Program-made: the position numbers and the translations under genes
The notes under the pieces: generated by a model
Database searches by the model: none
What the model was told of the DNA's origin: nothing
What the model saw: the letters and a program-made list of their open reading frames with translations, nothing else
Source: Bacteroidota bacterium
Lineage (GTDB): Bacteria; Bacteroidota; Bacteroidia; Bacteroidales; UBA10428
Direction: 5' to 3'
DNA length: 7,784 nucleotides
NCBI GenBank assembly: GCA_024640925.1
Contig: JAHEEB010000163.1
Coordinates: 1 to 7,784, forward strand
Part shown: positions 1-7,060 of the stretch, one piece after another
Position numbering within the stretch: the stretch's first letter is position 1
How the letters are laid out: each line of letters begins with the position of its first letter

Positions 1-1203
1 AAGGTTGCCGATCAAATACCAGATGCATTATTAGACGAGTTCTTACGTCAGGATCCTGACTCAAAAGTTGCTTGCGAAACACTTGTTACTACAGGTTTAG
101 TAGTTTTAAGTGGCGAAGTAAAGACCCAGGCTTATGTTGACGTTCAAAGAGTAGCTCGCGATGTAATAAAACAAATCGGCTATACAAACCCCGATTATCG
201 TTTCGAAGGTGATGGATGCGGTGTAATATCCGCTATTCACGAACAATCGGCCGATATTAACCGAGGTGTTGAACGTGCCAGCGAAGAAGATCAGGGAGCT
301 GGTGACCAGGGTATGATGTTTGGATATGCCTGTAAGGAAACCGATAATTACATGCCTCTGTCACTTGAATTATCTCACTCCTTATTGCTGGAACTTTCGG
401 TTATCAGACGCGAAGGAAAAGTAATGAAATATTTGCGGCCCGACTCAAAATCGCAGGTTACCATTGAATACGATGACAACAATAATCCATACAGGATTCA
501 TACTATAGTTGTTTCTACACAACACGACGAATTTGACAAGGATGAACCTATGCTTAAAAAAATCAAAGATGATGTATTGAACATATTAATCCCTCGTGTT
601 AAAGCGAAATTACCTGCAAGAGTTCAAACACTGTTTAAAAATGATTTTGTTTTGCATGTAAATCCTACAGGTAAATTTGTAATTGGTGGGCCACACGGTG
701 ACACAGGACTAACCGGCCGTAAAATCATTGTTGATACTTACGGTGGTAAAGGAGCTCATGGTGGTGGTGCTTTCTCCGGAAAAGATTCTTCAAAAGTTGA
801 TCGCTCAGCTGCTTATGCAGCTCGCCATATAGCTAAAAACATGGTAGCAGCAGGCATTGCCGATGAAGTGCTTGTTCAGGTTGCTTATGCTATTGGCATT
901 GCTAAACCTGTGGGTGTTTTTGTGAATACTTATAACACTTCCAAAGTAAAACTCAACGATGGTGATATAGCTAAAAAAATTGAAGCAATTTTTGATCTTA
1001 GACCAAGTGCTATTGTTAAGAGATTTAACCTTAAGAAACCTATTTTCAGTGCTACTGCTGCATATGGTCATATGGGCCGTGTTCCAGAAATTCGGAACAT
1101 TGTAACACATGACAATGGTAAAGCAATAAAAGAAGATGTTCAGTTTTTTGGTTGGGAAAAATTAGATTATGTAGATAAGCTGAAAAAAGAATTTGGTTTA
1201 TAA
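1..1203 (+). CDS. metK: S-adenosylmethionine synthetase, 5' end missing
   Basis: Makes S-adenosylmethionine from methionine and ATP, releasing phosphate and pyrophosphate; a cytosolic enzyme. The reading frame is open from base 1, so the gene began before the window. The first visible residues ([14 protein letters not shown]) are the end of the family's N-terminal GHPDKVADQ motif, so only about 15-20 residues are missing. In window numbering, residues 99-104 are the ATP-binding GAGDQG, 229-234 the GGPHGD motif leading into [14 protein letters not shown], and 254-262 the phosphate-binding GGGAFSGKD. The C-terminus has the usual AAYGHMGR. The visible 400 residues already exceed the 384 of the E. 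coli enzyme; longer forms are, as I recall, usual in Bacteroidota. The ATG at 313 falls inside the conserved core and is not the start. An intrinsic terminator follows closely. Identity is essentially certain. Confidence 0.97.
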   Translation, partial: KVADQIPDALLDEFLRQDPDSKVACETLVTTGLVVLSGEVKTQAYVDVQRVARDVIKQIGYTNPDYRFEGDGCGVISAIHEQSADINRGVERASEEDQGAGDQGMMFGYACKETDNYMPLSLELSHSLLLELSVIRREGKVMKYLRPDSKSQVTIEYDDNNNPYRIHTIVVSTQHDEFDKDEPMLKKIKDDVLNILIPRVKAKLPARVQTLFKNDFVLHVNPTGKFVIGGPHGDTGLTGRKIIVDTYGGKGAHGGGAFSGKDSSKVDRSAAYAARHIAKNMVAAGIADEVLVQVAYAIGIAKPVGVFVNTYNTSKVKLNDGDIAKKIEAIFDLRPSAIVKRFNLKKPIFSATAAYGHMGRVPEIRNIVTHDNGKAIKEDVQFFGWEKLDYVDKLKKEFGL

Positions 1204-1226
1204 TATTGAATTTTTATATTTCATAG

Positions 1227-1253
1227 CCAGGAATATTCTTCCTGGTTTTTTTT
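1227..1253 (+). terminator. Rho-independent terminator after metK
   Basis: A perfect 7-bp stem, CCAGGAA (1227-1233) with TTCCTGG (1239-1245), closes a 5-nt loop. Eight T residues follow at once (1246-1253). It lies 23 bases after the metK stop codon and ends metK transcription, separating it from the sugar-nucleotide genes downstream. The reverse strand has no matching T-run, so it works in the metK direction only. Confidence 0.88.
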
Positions 1254-1288
1254 ATTTACAAATATTTTTAGCTCATTCAACAAATCCA

Positions 1289-1296
1289 TATCTTTA
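1289..1296 (+). promoter_or_regulatory. Possible Bacteroidota -7 promoter element for the wbpA-wbpB unit
   Basis: TATCTTTA matches five of the six fixed positions of the Bacteroidota -7 consensus TAnnTTTG. It lies 21 bases before the dehydrogenase start codon and just past the metK terminator, where a promoter is needed. The expected -33 TTTG is only poorly represented, by a T-rich stretch near 1265-1269. The assignment rests mainly on position. Confidence 0.35.
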
Positions 1297-1317
1297 TAAA
1301 ACTGAAAAAATAAAATT

Positions 1318-2610
1318 ATGATATTTGAACAACTTAAAAAGAAAGAAACCTCACTTTCTCTTATCGGATTAGGTTATGTGGGATTACCTATAGCATTAGA
1401 GTTCTCGAAAAAATTTAAAGTTATAGGATTCGATATCAATCCTAAACGGGTTGCTCTTATGCAAAACAAAATAGACCCGAGTAAAGAATTGGACTCATCA
1501 GCATTTGACAATGCCGACATTTTGTTCACTTCAAACCCTGAAGATCTGAGAAAGGCTTCGTTTCACATTGTTGCTGTGCCTACCCCAATCGACATAAACA
1601 ACATGCCAGATCTGACCCCTTTGAGAAAAGCTTCAGAAACAGTGGGTAAAATTGTGAAAAAAGGTGATTATATAGTATTTGAATCTACTGTCTATCCCGG
1701 AGCTACTGAAGAAGTTTGCATTCCAATCATTGAAAAACTTTCTGGTCTTTTTTTTAACAAGGACTTTAAGGTTGGTTATTCACCAGAACGTATTAATCCG
1801 GGTGATGCTGTTCATTCATTAACCAATGTTGTTAAAGTTGTTTCTGGATGTGATGCTGAATCTCTTGAAAATATTGCTCTTACATATCAATCAATAATAA
1901 AAGCAGGGGTTCACAAAGCCTCGTCAATTAAAGTAGCTGAAGCTGCAAAAGTAATTGAGAATACCCAGCGTGATTTGAATATTGCGCTTATGAATGAACT
2001 TTCTATAATTTTTAACAAGATTGGGATTAATACATTTGAAGTTTTAGAAGCTGCAGGAACGAAATGGAATTTCCTAAAATTCTTTCCTGGCCTTGTAGGA
2101 GGACATTGTATTGGAGTTGATCCATATTATCTCACATTTAAAGCTTTTCAGTTAGGACATTATGCCCAGGTCATAACAGCTGGTCGTTCTGTTAACGATG
2201 GTATGAGCAAATTTATTGTAACCGAACTGATTAAGGAAATGATAAAGGCTGGAAAAAACATACCCCAGTCAAAAATATTAGTCATGGGAATGACCTTTAA
2301 GGAAGATGTTTCCGATGTTAGGAATTCTAAAGTTTCTGATTTGGTTAAAGAATTAAAGACTTATGGGCCAAAGGTTGAGGTTGTAGACCCACATGCCGAT
2401 GCCCACGAAGTAAAGGAAGAATATGGCATTGACCTTGCCTCTGAAATGTCTGGCGACTATGATGCTATAATTCTGGCTGTTGCTCATAAAAAGTATATAA
2501 CTCTGGAAGAGAAAGATTTTAAGAAGTTATTAAAAGATCCTGGGTTTATATTTGATGTGAAAGGATTATATAGAAATAAGATTAAAAATATCCGATACTT
2601 AAGTTTATAA
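1318..2610 (+). CDS. wbpA: UDP-N-acetylglucosamine 6-dehydrogenase (WbpA/TviB-type nucleotide sugar dehydrogenase)
   Basis: Predicted to oxidise C6 of a UDP-N-acetylhexosamine twice with two NAD+, giving the uronic acid form for surface polysaccharide synthesis in the cytosol. The 430-residue length is normal for the UDP-glucose/GDP-mannose dehydrogenase superfamily. The N-terminal Rossmann domain carries GLGYVGLP at 17-24 and an acidic strand end (GFDI, 37-40). The central domain has the conserved Lys211 and Asn215 (KVIEN). The catalytic nucleophile is Cys264 in GGHCIGVDPYYL, with Asp268 four residues on, matching the spacing in human UDP-glucose dehydrogenase. The C-terminal UDP-binding domain has GMTFKEDVSDVRNSK at 324-338. 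The sequence style is that of the WbpA/TviB/WbpO branch rather than UDP-glucose dehydrogenase. UDP-GlcNAc as substrate is inferred from the adjoining wbpB-like gene; UDP-GalNAc (WbpO type) is the main alternative. The A-rich leader has no Shine-Dalgarno sequence. Confidence 0.9.
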   Translation: MIFEQLKKKETSLSLIGLGYVGLPIALEFSKKFKVIGFDINPKRVALMQNKIDPSKELDSSAFDNADILFTSNPEDLRKASFHIVAVPTPIDINNMPDLTPLRKASETVGKIVKKGDYIVFESTVYPGATEEVCIPIIEKLSGLFFNKDFKVGYSPERINPGDAVHSLTNVVKVVSGCDAESLENIALTYQSIIKAGVHKASSIKVAEAAKVIENTQRDLNIALMNELSIIFNKIGINTFEVLEAAGTKWNFLKFFPGLVGGHCIGVDPYYLTFKAFQLGHYAQVITAGRSVNDGMSKFIVTELIKEMIKAGKNIPQSKILVMGMTFKEDVSDVRNSKVSDLVKELKTYGPKVEVVDPHADAHEVKEEYGIDLASEMSGDYDAIILAVAHKKYITLEEKDFKKLLKDPGFIFDVKGLYRNKIKNIRYLSL

Positions 2611-2614
2611 GGAA

Positions 2615-3556
2615 ATGAAGAATTTTGCTTTGATTGGCGTTGGTGGATTTATTGCAGTCAGGCATTTAAAAGCGATTAAAGAAACTGGAAATAAATTACT
2701 GGCTTCTCTTGATCCTTGTGATAGTGTCGGTATTATAGACAGTTATTTCCCCGATAGTCATTTCTTTGTTGAATATGAAAGATTTGACAGACATATCGAT
2801 AAATTGCGGAGAAACGGAACAAAAACTGACTACGTAAGTATTTGTTCTCCAAACTATTTGCATGATTCACACATTCGGTTTGCTCTTCGTGCCGGAGCAA
2901 ATGCCATCTGCGAAAAACCACTTGTGTTAAATCCCTGGAATGTCGATCCGCTTGGAGAAATAGAGAAAGAGTCAGGAAAAAAAATATATAATATACTTCA
3001 ACTTCGACTTCACCCAACTATTATTGAATTGAAGAATAAAATTGAGCAGGGACCAAAAGATAAAATCTATGATATAGAACTTACATATATTACCAGTCGT
3101 GGGAAATGGTATTATATATCATGGAAAGGAGATATTCATAAATCAGGTGGAATTGCGACCAATATCGGAGTTCATTTTTTCGATATGTTGTCATGGATTT
3201 TTGGCCCTGTAAAACAAAATATAGTTCATTTGATGGAACCTGATAAGGCTTCAGGATACCTTGATCTTGAAAAGGCTCGCGTAAAGTGGTATCTCAGTCT
3301 TGATTATAACGATGTCCCTGAAGAAATCAGGAATAAGGGACAGCGTACTTACCGCTCCATTACTATAAACAATGAGGAAATTGAATTCAGTGAAGGATTT
3401 ACAGATTTGCACACTTCAAGCTATAAACACATTCTGGATGGAAAAGGTTTTGGAATAAACGATTCGAAAGCAGCTATAGATATTGTTTATCATATCAGAA
3501 ATAATACCCCAATCGGGCTTAAAGGAGAATATCATCCGATGTGTAAAAAACTCTGA
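2615..3556 (+). CDS. wbpB: UDP-N-acetyl-2-amino-2-deoxy-D-glucuronate 3-oxidoreductase (WbpB/WlbA type, Gfo/Idh/MocA family)
   Basis: Predicted to oxidise C3 of UDP-GlcNAcA to the 3-keto sugar, the step after WbpA towards UDP-GlcNAc3NAcA and UDP-ManNAc3NAcA. The N-terminal Rossmann fold has the glycine-rich GVGGFIAVRH at 8-17. The family's EKP motif is at 100-102, making Lys101 the likely catalytic lysine, followed by NILQLRLHP. The substrate-domain motif TNIGVHFFD (182-190) supplies His187, and EFSEGFTDLHTSSY near the C-terminus is typical of this subfamily. From memory the sequence follows Pseudomonas aeruginosa WbpB (about 316 residues) along its whole length; here it is 313. It starts 4 bp after the wbpA stop, with AGGA almost abutting the ATG, so the two are surely co-transcribed. 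In known pathways the ketone is passed to a PLP aminotransferase (WbpE), and 2-oxoglutarate re-oxidises the tightly held NADH. Neither WbpE nor the acetyltransferase WbpD is encoded here. Confidence 0.9.
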   Translation: MKNFALIGVGGFIAVRHLKAIKETGNKLLASLDPCDSVGIIDSYFPDSHFFVEYERFDRHIDKLRRNGTKTDYVSICSPNYLHDSHIRFALRAGANAICEKPLVLNPWNVDPLGEIEKESGKKIYNILQLRLHPTIIELKNKIEQGPKDKIYDIELTYITSRGKWYYISWKGDIHKSGGIATNIGVHFFDMLSWIFGPVKQNIVHLMEPDKASGYLDLEKARVKWYLSLDYNDVPEEIRNKGQRTYRSITINNEEIEFSEGFTDLHTSSYKHILDGKGFGINDSKAAIDIVYHIRNNTPIGLKGEYHPMCKKL

Positions 3557-3565
3557 TAAATCAGA
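3545..3565 (-). terminator. Weak candidate terminator for cysS inside the 3' end of wbpB
   Basis: Read on the minus strand, a 5-bp stem TCTGA/TCAGA with a 4-nt loop (3552-3565) is followed by one G and then six T residues (3545-3550 on the plus strand). It lies just after the cysS stop codon and overlaps the last codons of the convergent wbpB gene. The stem is short and AT-rich, so efficiency would be modest. The plus strand lacks a T-run here. Confidence 0.35.
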
Positions 3566-3569
3566 TATC

Positions 3570-5039
3570 TTATTCTTTCTCCCAGGTTGTACCCTCTTTG
3601 GTATCATTCAAACGTACGTTGAGGTTGTTTAACCGATCACGAATTAAATCGGATGTCTGAAAATCTTTCTTTTGTCTGGCTTGTAACCTTAAATCAATAA
3701 TAATATTCATTAATTCCGATTCAAGATTACCTTTATTTTCGACATTACTTTCTGATATTAGCCCAAGGATATCAATCATTACCGAATTAAAGAATTTGCC
3801 CAGTTCAAGCAAATCAGGTTTGGTAATAGTTTCCTTGCCATCGTTTATCAGATTGATTATACGAGCAGCTTCAAACAATTGGGCTATAGCAATGGGTGTA
3901 TTTAAATCATCATTTAAAGCTCCAAACGTTTCATTAATAATTTCAGATAAATTAAAAGTACTAGCTGGTGATGTTTTAAGTTTGCCAATTAGTTCACCCG
4001 CACTTAACAACCTCTTCAACCCTTTTTCCGCAGCTTGCAATGCTTCGTTAGAAAAATCGACGGTACTGCGGTACTGTGCCTGAAGAATAAAGAATCTGAT
4101 AGTCATTGGACAGTAGGCACGCTCCAGCAAATGATGATTTCCCTCGAAAAACTCAGATAGGTTGATAAAATTATTGAGCGATTTTCCCATCTTTTGCCCA
4201 TTAATGGTAATCATATTATTATGCATCCATGTTTTAACATGATCAACACCATTAGCAGCAATGGATTGAGCAATTTCACACTCATGATGTGGAAAAAGTA
4301 AATCCATTCCACCCCCGTGGATATCAAAAGTTTCTCCCAGATATTTTGTTCCCATTGCAGAACACTCTAAGTGCCATCCGGGAAAACCTTCGCTCCATTC
4401 CGATGGCCAGTGCATTATATGAACCGGATCGGCTTTCTTCCAAAGTGCAAAATCAAACGGATTACGTTTTTCATCCTGTCCCGCAAGTTCGCGGGTGTTG
4501 GCCATCATTTCTTCGGTGTTACGGCCACTTAGTTTGCCATACTGATATTTTTCGTTGTATTTGTTTACATCAAAGTAAACAGAACCATTTGATTCATATG
4601 CGAACCCTCTTTTAAGGATTTTTCGAATCATTTGTTGCTGTTCAATAATATGACCCGATGCATGAGGTTCGATACTAGGTGGAAGTATATTTAGTTTCAG
4701 CATATTCTCGTGGTAACTGTTAACATAACGTTGAACCAGTTCCATAGGTTCCAATTGTTCCAGGCGGGCCTTTTTTACTACCTTATCTTCTCCCGAATCG
4801 GCATCATTTTCAAGATGGCCCACATCGGTAATGTTTCTTACATACCGAACCTTGTACCCAAGGTATTTTAAATATCTGAAAAGCACATCAAAAGTTATAG
4901 CAGGCCGTGCATGGCCTAAATGTGCTTCACCGTAAACTGTAGGGCCGCAAACGTACAACCCCACATATGGAGAATTAATTGGTATAAAATTTTCCTTTTT
5001 CCTACTTAACGAATTATAAATAAACAGTTTGTGATCCAT
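3570..5039 (-). CDS. cysS: Cysteinyl-tRNA synthetase
   Basis: Charges tRNA-Cys with cysteine using ATP; an essential cytosolic class I aminoacyl-tRNA synthetase. The 489 residues are a normal length. Visible motifs in order: YVCGPTVY with zinc-binding Cys31; the HIGH signature as HLGH at 40-43; WHLECSAM with Cys226; [15 protein letters not shown] with His251 and Glu255, completing the zinc-site pattern known from E. coli (Cys28, Cys209, His234, Glu238); and the KMSKS loop as KMGKS at 283-287. The C-terminal part (about 310-489) fits the helical anticodon-recognition region. An extra cysteine, Cys254, sits within the zinc motif where E. coli has Asn; from memory this is common in Bacteroidota. 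The gene converges on wbpB with 13 bp between stops, and its start is supported by a promoter element a short distance upstream. Confidence 0.97.
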   Translation of the reverse strand: MDHKLFIYNSLSRKKENFIPINSPYVGLYVCGPTVYGEAHLGHARPAITFDVLFRYLKYLGYKVRYVRNITDVGHLENDADSGEDKVVKKARLEQLEPMELVQRYVNSYHENMLKLNILPPSIEPHASGHIIEQQQMIRKILKRGFAYESNGSVYFDVNKYNEKYQYGKLSGRNTEEMMANTRELAGQDEKRNPFDFALWKKADPVHIMHWPSEWSEGFPGWHLECSAMGTKYLGETFDIHGGGMDLLFPHHECEIAQSIAANGVDHVKTWMHNNMITINGQKMGKSLNNFINLSEFFEGNHHLLERAYCPMTIRFFILQAQYRSTVDFSNEALQAAEKGLKRLLSAGELIGKLKTSPASTFNLSEIINETFGALNDDLNTPIAIAQLFEAARIINLINDGKETITKPDLLELGKFFNSVMIDILGLISESNVENKGNLESELMNIIIDLRLQARQKKDFQTSDLIRDRLNNLNVRLNDTKEGTTWEKE

Positions 5040-5066
5040 GTTTTAGTGTAATTTCTAAGCTTTTGC

Positions 5067-5096
5067 CAAAGGTAACAATAATTTTCTGAGTAGAAA
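5067..5096 (-). promoter_or_regulatory. Bacteroidota-type promoter of cysS
   Basis: On the minus strand TACCTTTG (5067-5074) is an exact match to the -7 consensus TAnnTTTG. A TTTC (5093-5096), close to the -33 consensus TTTG, lies 18 bases further upstream, an acceptable spacing. Transcription would start near 5060, leaving a leader of roughly 20 bases before the cysS ATG. cysS can therefore be transcribed independently of the methyltransferase gene 76 bp upstream. Confidence 0.65.
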
Positions 5097-5115
5097 GAAT
5101 GCCTGATATCTGCAC

Positions 5116-5658
5116 TTAAGAGTTTCTTTTCACCATCTTTCGTATGCTGAGTGGAAAAATCATTGGAACGTTTTTCTTGTATTCCAGATATTCCTCTCCA
5201 AAATCTCTCAACAACCTGTTTTCTTCAGAATTCGCCAGATAAAGAATTGCAACAAAAAGAAAAGCAACTAAAACAAAAAGACATAAAACAGAACCTAAAA
5301 AAATGCTCCATGAAATATATAATGAGAAAGCCCCGAAAACCATTGGGTTTCTGCAATAGCGGTATGGCCCAGTTACTACAAGTTTTTTTGTAGGTGGGCT
5401 AACAGCTATACCAAATCCTTCGGTGGGGCCTCCCATTCCAACTTTTAAAAGAAATATGTTTGACCAGATTGCAAATAAAGCACCTATACAAAAAATGGGT
5501 ATAGCCAGGATATAGCGTATTTGCCTGTATTTTTCAATTATACAGGGGCATATCAATTTATCAAGGTTTGATAACTCGTATAATGCAAAAGGTACGAGAA
5601 CAAAAAACAAGGAAAATCCCAAGATGTAGCCAAATATGTGCCTTACATATTCCTTCAT
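5116..5658 (-). CDS. Small integral-membrane methyltransferase, ICMT/phospholipid methyltransferase family
   Basis: A 180-residue membrane protein predicted to transfer a methyl group from S-adenosylmethionine to a membrane-embedded or lipid-linked substrate that cannot be named from sequence. The family signature is clear: VVTGPYRYCRNPMVFGAF (94-111), matching the usual GPYRxxRNP/RHP cofactor-binding motif, then EENRLLRDFGEEYLEYKKNVP (145-165), matching the E-x-x-L-x-x-xFG-x-x-Y-x-x-Y-x-x-x-V tail. Hydrophobic segments lie at about 8-28, 50-71 and 107-142, the last probably a helical pair, leaving the signature on the cytosolic side. Bacteria do not normally carry prenylated CaaX proteins, so the eukaryotic reaction should not be assumed. 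It follows the T9SS-exported protein gene by 7 bp and is almost certainly co-transcribed with it. The start has no upstream in-frame rival and no strong ribosome-binding site. Confidence 0.85.
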   Translation of the reverse strand: MKEYVRHIFGYILGFSLFFVLVPFALYELSNLDKLICPCIIEKYRQIRYILAIPIFCIGALFAIWSNIFLLKVGMGGPTEGFGIAVSPPTKKLVVTGPYRYCRNPMVFGAFSLYISWSIFLGSVLCLFVLVAFLFVAILYLANSEENRLLRDFGEEYLEYKKNVPMIFPLSIRKMVKRNS

Positions 5659-5665
5659 ATATTAT

Positions 5666-6865
5666 CTATTTTTTAATAAATTGCTTAGTAATAGTTTGAT
5701 TACCATTTGTGACCTGAATTATATATACTCCTTCAGATAAATTACCTACTTGCAATTCCTGTCCGTTTTCTTCTATTTGGGTTTGCAGAACTAAACTGCC
5801 AAGTTGGTTAAAGATTGATACAAGCCCTGTTGTTCCTTTTAAATGAATTGTATTATTGGCAGGGTTTGGATAAACAGAAAAATCGATAGAATGATTGTCC
5901 ATTAAAGAATTTGGGTTTTCTTCTTCCTCTTCCTCGGTGGCATAAAAGAATACAGCCATACCATCTGATTCCCAATCAGTCTGGCCATCTTGTTTGTCCC
6001 AATAAAGCTCTTTTACAAGCTTATTAGCCGTGTCGAACCTGTTTTCGAAAAGATAATTAAAATTCCAGTCATTTTCCCAGTCAGCACTGTATTCAAAGGT
6101 ACAATTACCGTTTAAATCGTATAATAATGAATCCTGGGAGAAATATCCATTCCAATTTTCGATAAGAGTGATTATCTGGTTATTTTGGTTATAAGAATAC
6201 GTATACATCATATCTTCAAAAACATCAAATGTATCGCCTTCATTTATATAATACATTTTTAAATGCAACGAGTCTTTTTCTCCCTCAAAAAATGTAACTG
6301 TAGTTTTGTGATTAAAAACCCACATGTTATTTATTGTATCCCTCGAATATGTAACCGATAAGGTATCTACCCCTTCGTTATTGTAATAATGAGAGGTTTT
6401 ATACTCCAATATCCAGTCGTTGTGATAATCACTCCAACGAGATGTTACTACACATGTATCACCAGTGGCGTACATATAAAGATATTCCGGACCATTTGGA
6501 AGCCCTCCCCTTATTCCACCATAAAATGGTTGGTATTTCATTTTCACAAGTGAACCACTATGTGAGTAAACCGCTTTTTGATAGGTATCCCATTTATTGC
6601 TATCAGTATCCCATTCTTTGTCAATTTCGGAGTATTGCTTATCTTCAAAGATAAACTCCTGCTTCATTGAAGGAGATCTCATAAGAGTATCCTCATAAGT
6701 TATAACAGAATCAACAAGTATTTCAACGGGCACGAATGCACTCTTATCGTTATTTCGGAAAACTTGTTTGTTAGCTAATCTCATCATCTCTAAAGCTTGT
6801 TCTTTATTTTGAGAGTAAGCGCACACTGCAATGGTTGCTAGAAAAACAATTAATACTTTCTTCAT
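5666..6865 (-). CDS. Secreted protein of unknown function with T9SS C-terminal sorting domain
   Basis: A 399-residue exported protein. Residues 1-18 form a signal peptide: Lys2-Lys3, a hydrophobic core, and a likely cut at AYS|QN. Cys15 does not sit in a convincing lipobox. Residues about 85-305 contain irregular repeats rich in Trp, Tyr, Asp and Asn, each with a (N/D)-x-W core followed by an aromatic strand and a turn: NKW (91), NDW (149), NMW (180), NWN (237), ENDW (264) and TDW (296). One repeat includes YDLNGN, recalling the YD-type or MORN-like beta repeats common in Bacteroidota surface proteins. A run of six Glu (311-316) and Asn/Pro form a linker. From about 328, DFSVYPNPANNTI through GVYIIQVTNGNQTITKQFIKK is a type A T9SS sorting domain, directing export across the outer membrane and surface attachment or release. 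No catalytic motif is recognised. It is the first gene of a unit with the membrane methyltransferase. Confidence 0.88.
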   Translation of the reverse strand: MKKVLIVFLATIAVCAYSQNKEQALEMMRLANKQVFRNNDKSAFVPVEILVDSVITYEDTLMRSPSMKQEFIFEDKQYSEIDKEWDTDSNKWDTYQKAVYSHSGSLVKMKYQPFYGGIRGGLPNGPEYLYMYATGDTCVVTSRWSDYHNDWILEYKTSHYYNNEGVDTLSVTYSRDTINNMWVFNHKTTVTFFEGEKDSLHLKMYYINEGDTFDVFEDMMYTYSYNQNNQIITLIENWNGYFSQDSLLYDLNGNCTFEYSADWENDWNFNYLFENRFDTANKLVKELYWDKQDGQTDWESDGMAVFFYATEEEEEENPNSLMDNHSIDFSVYPNPANNTIHLKGTTGLVSIFNQLGSLVLQTQIEENGQELQVGNLSEGVYIIQVTNGNQTITKQFIKK

Positions 6866-6907
6866 TAAAATTTAAAATTTAAATAAAAGGTTAATATGGT
6901 TTAAAAT

Positions 6908-6934
6908 ACTTCGCAAGTTATTAAAGTAACTTCG
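6908..6934. repeat. Paired ACTTCG direct repeat with nested inverted repeat, possible operator
   Basis: ACTTCG occurs at 6908-6913 and 6929-6934, a 21-bp period close to two helical turns, which would place both copies on one face of the DNA. Overlapping it, AAGTTA (6915-6920) and TAACTT (6927-6932) form a perfect inverted repeat with a 6-bp spacer. The position, 43-69 bp upstream of the T9SS protein start, suits a regulator site. Short repeats in AT-rich DNA arise by chance, so this is a suggestion only. Confidence 0.25.
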
Positions 6935-7030
6935 GATGTAACATAATTTTTATGAACGAATTTTCTTTTCTGCCATAAATTATTGATAATTACTATATAA
7001 ACCTTGAAGAATACTTTATCGTAAAACAAA

Positions 7031-7038
7031 TATATTTG
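7031..7038 (+). promoter_or_regulatory. Bacteroidota -7 promoter element for the arabinanase
   Basis: TATATTTG is an exact match to TAnnTTTG and lies 22 bases before the arabinanase ATG, implying a leader of about 15-20 bases. The only TTG upstream in range (7004-7006, in CCTTGAA) is 24 bases away, a little too far for the usual -33 spacing. Weak -33 contact could mean an activator is needed, but that is inference. Confidence 0.55.
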
Positions 7039-7060
7039 CCTTATAAACAACTTTATTAAA

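Larger units (their letters stand above)
6866..7060. other. Divergent intergenic control region between the T9SS protein and the arabinanase
   Basis: This 195-bp, very AT-rich stretch holds the starts of two diverging genes. The arabinanase side has a perfect -7 element at 7031-7038. On the T9SS-protein side I see no good TAnnTTTG, only four-of-six matches such as TATTTTAA. Near 6908-6934 lie two copies of ACTTCG spaced 21 bp apart and a 6-bp inverted repeat, AAGTTA/TAACTT, a possible operator. No gene or structured RNA was recognised. Confidence 0.6.

Noticed and set aside
805..1110. Antisense open frame within metK
   Set aside because: Opposite a highly conserved part of MetK; no recognisable protein features and no promoter.
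313..1203. metK starting at the internal ATG at 313
   Set aside because: The frame is open upstream to base 1 and encodes conserved MetK sequence including the GAGDQG motif just before this ATG; the real start is outside the window.
2733..3017. Minus-strand open frame inside wbpB
   Set aside because: Overlaps the conserved NAD-domain coding region of wbpB, has no homology-like motifs, and is a reading-frame shadow.
4289..4615. Plus-strand open frame inside cysS
   Set aside because: Its sequence is the reverse reading of conserved cysS motifs (zinc site region); low-complexity shadow with no family features.
5666..6865. Lipoprotein assignment for the T9SS protein because of Cys15
   Set aside because: The residues before Cys15 (Ile-Ala-Val) do not fit a lipobox, and a normal signal peptidase I site lies a few residues on, in front of Gln19.
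6866..6890. AT-only near-palindromic stretch next to the T9SS protein start
   Set aside because: Simple A/T runs of this kind are common in AT-rich intergenic DNA; no T-run-terminated GC stem and no match to a known site.
6952..6978. Eight-codon frame upstream of the arabinanase, considered as a leader peptide
   Set aside because: It lies well upstream of the -7 element at 7031, so it would not be in the arabinanase transcript, and it has no ribosome-binding site.
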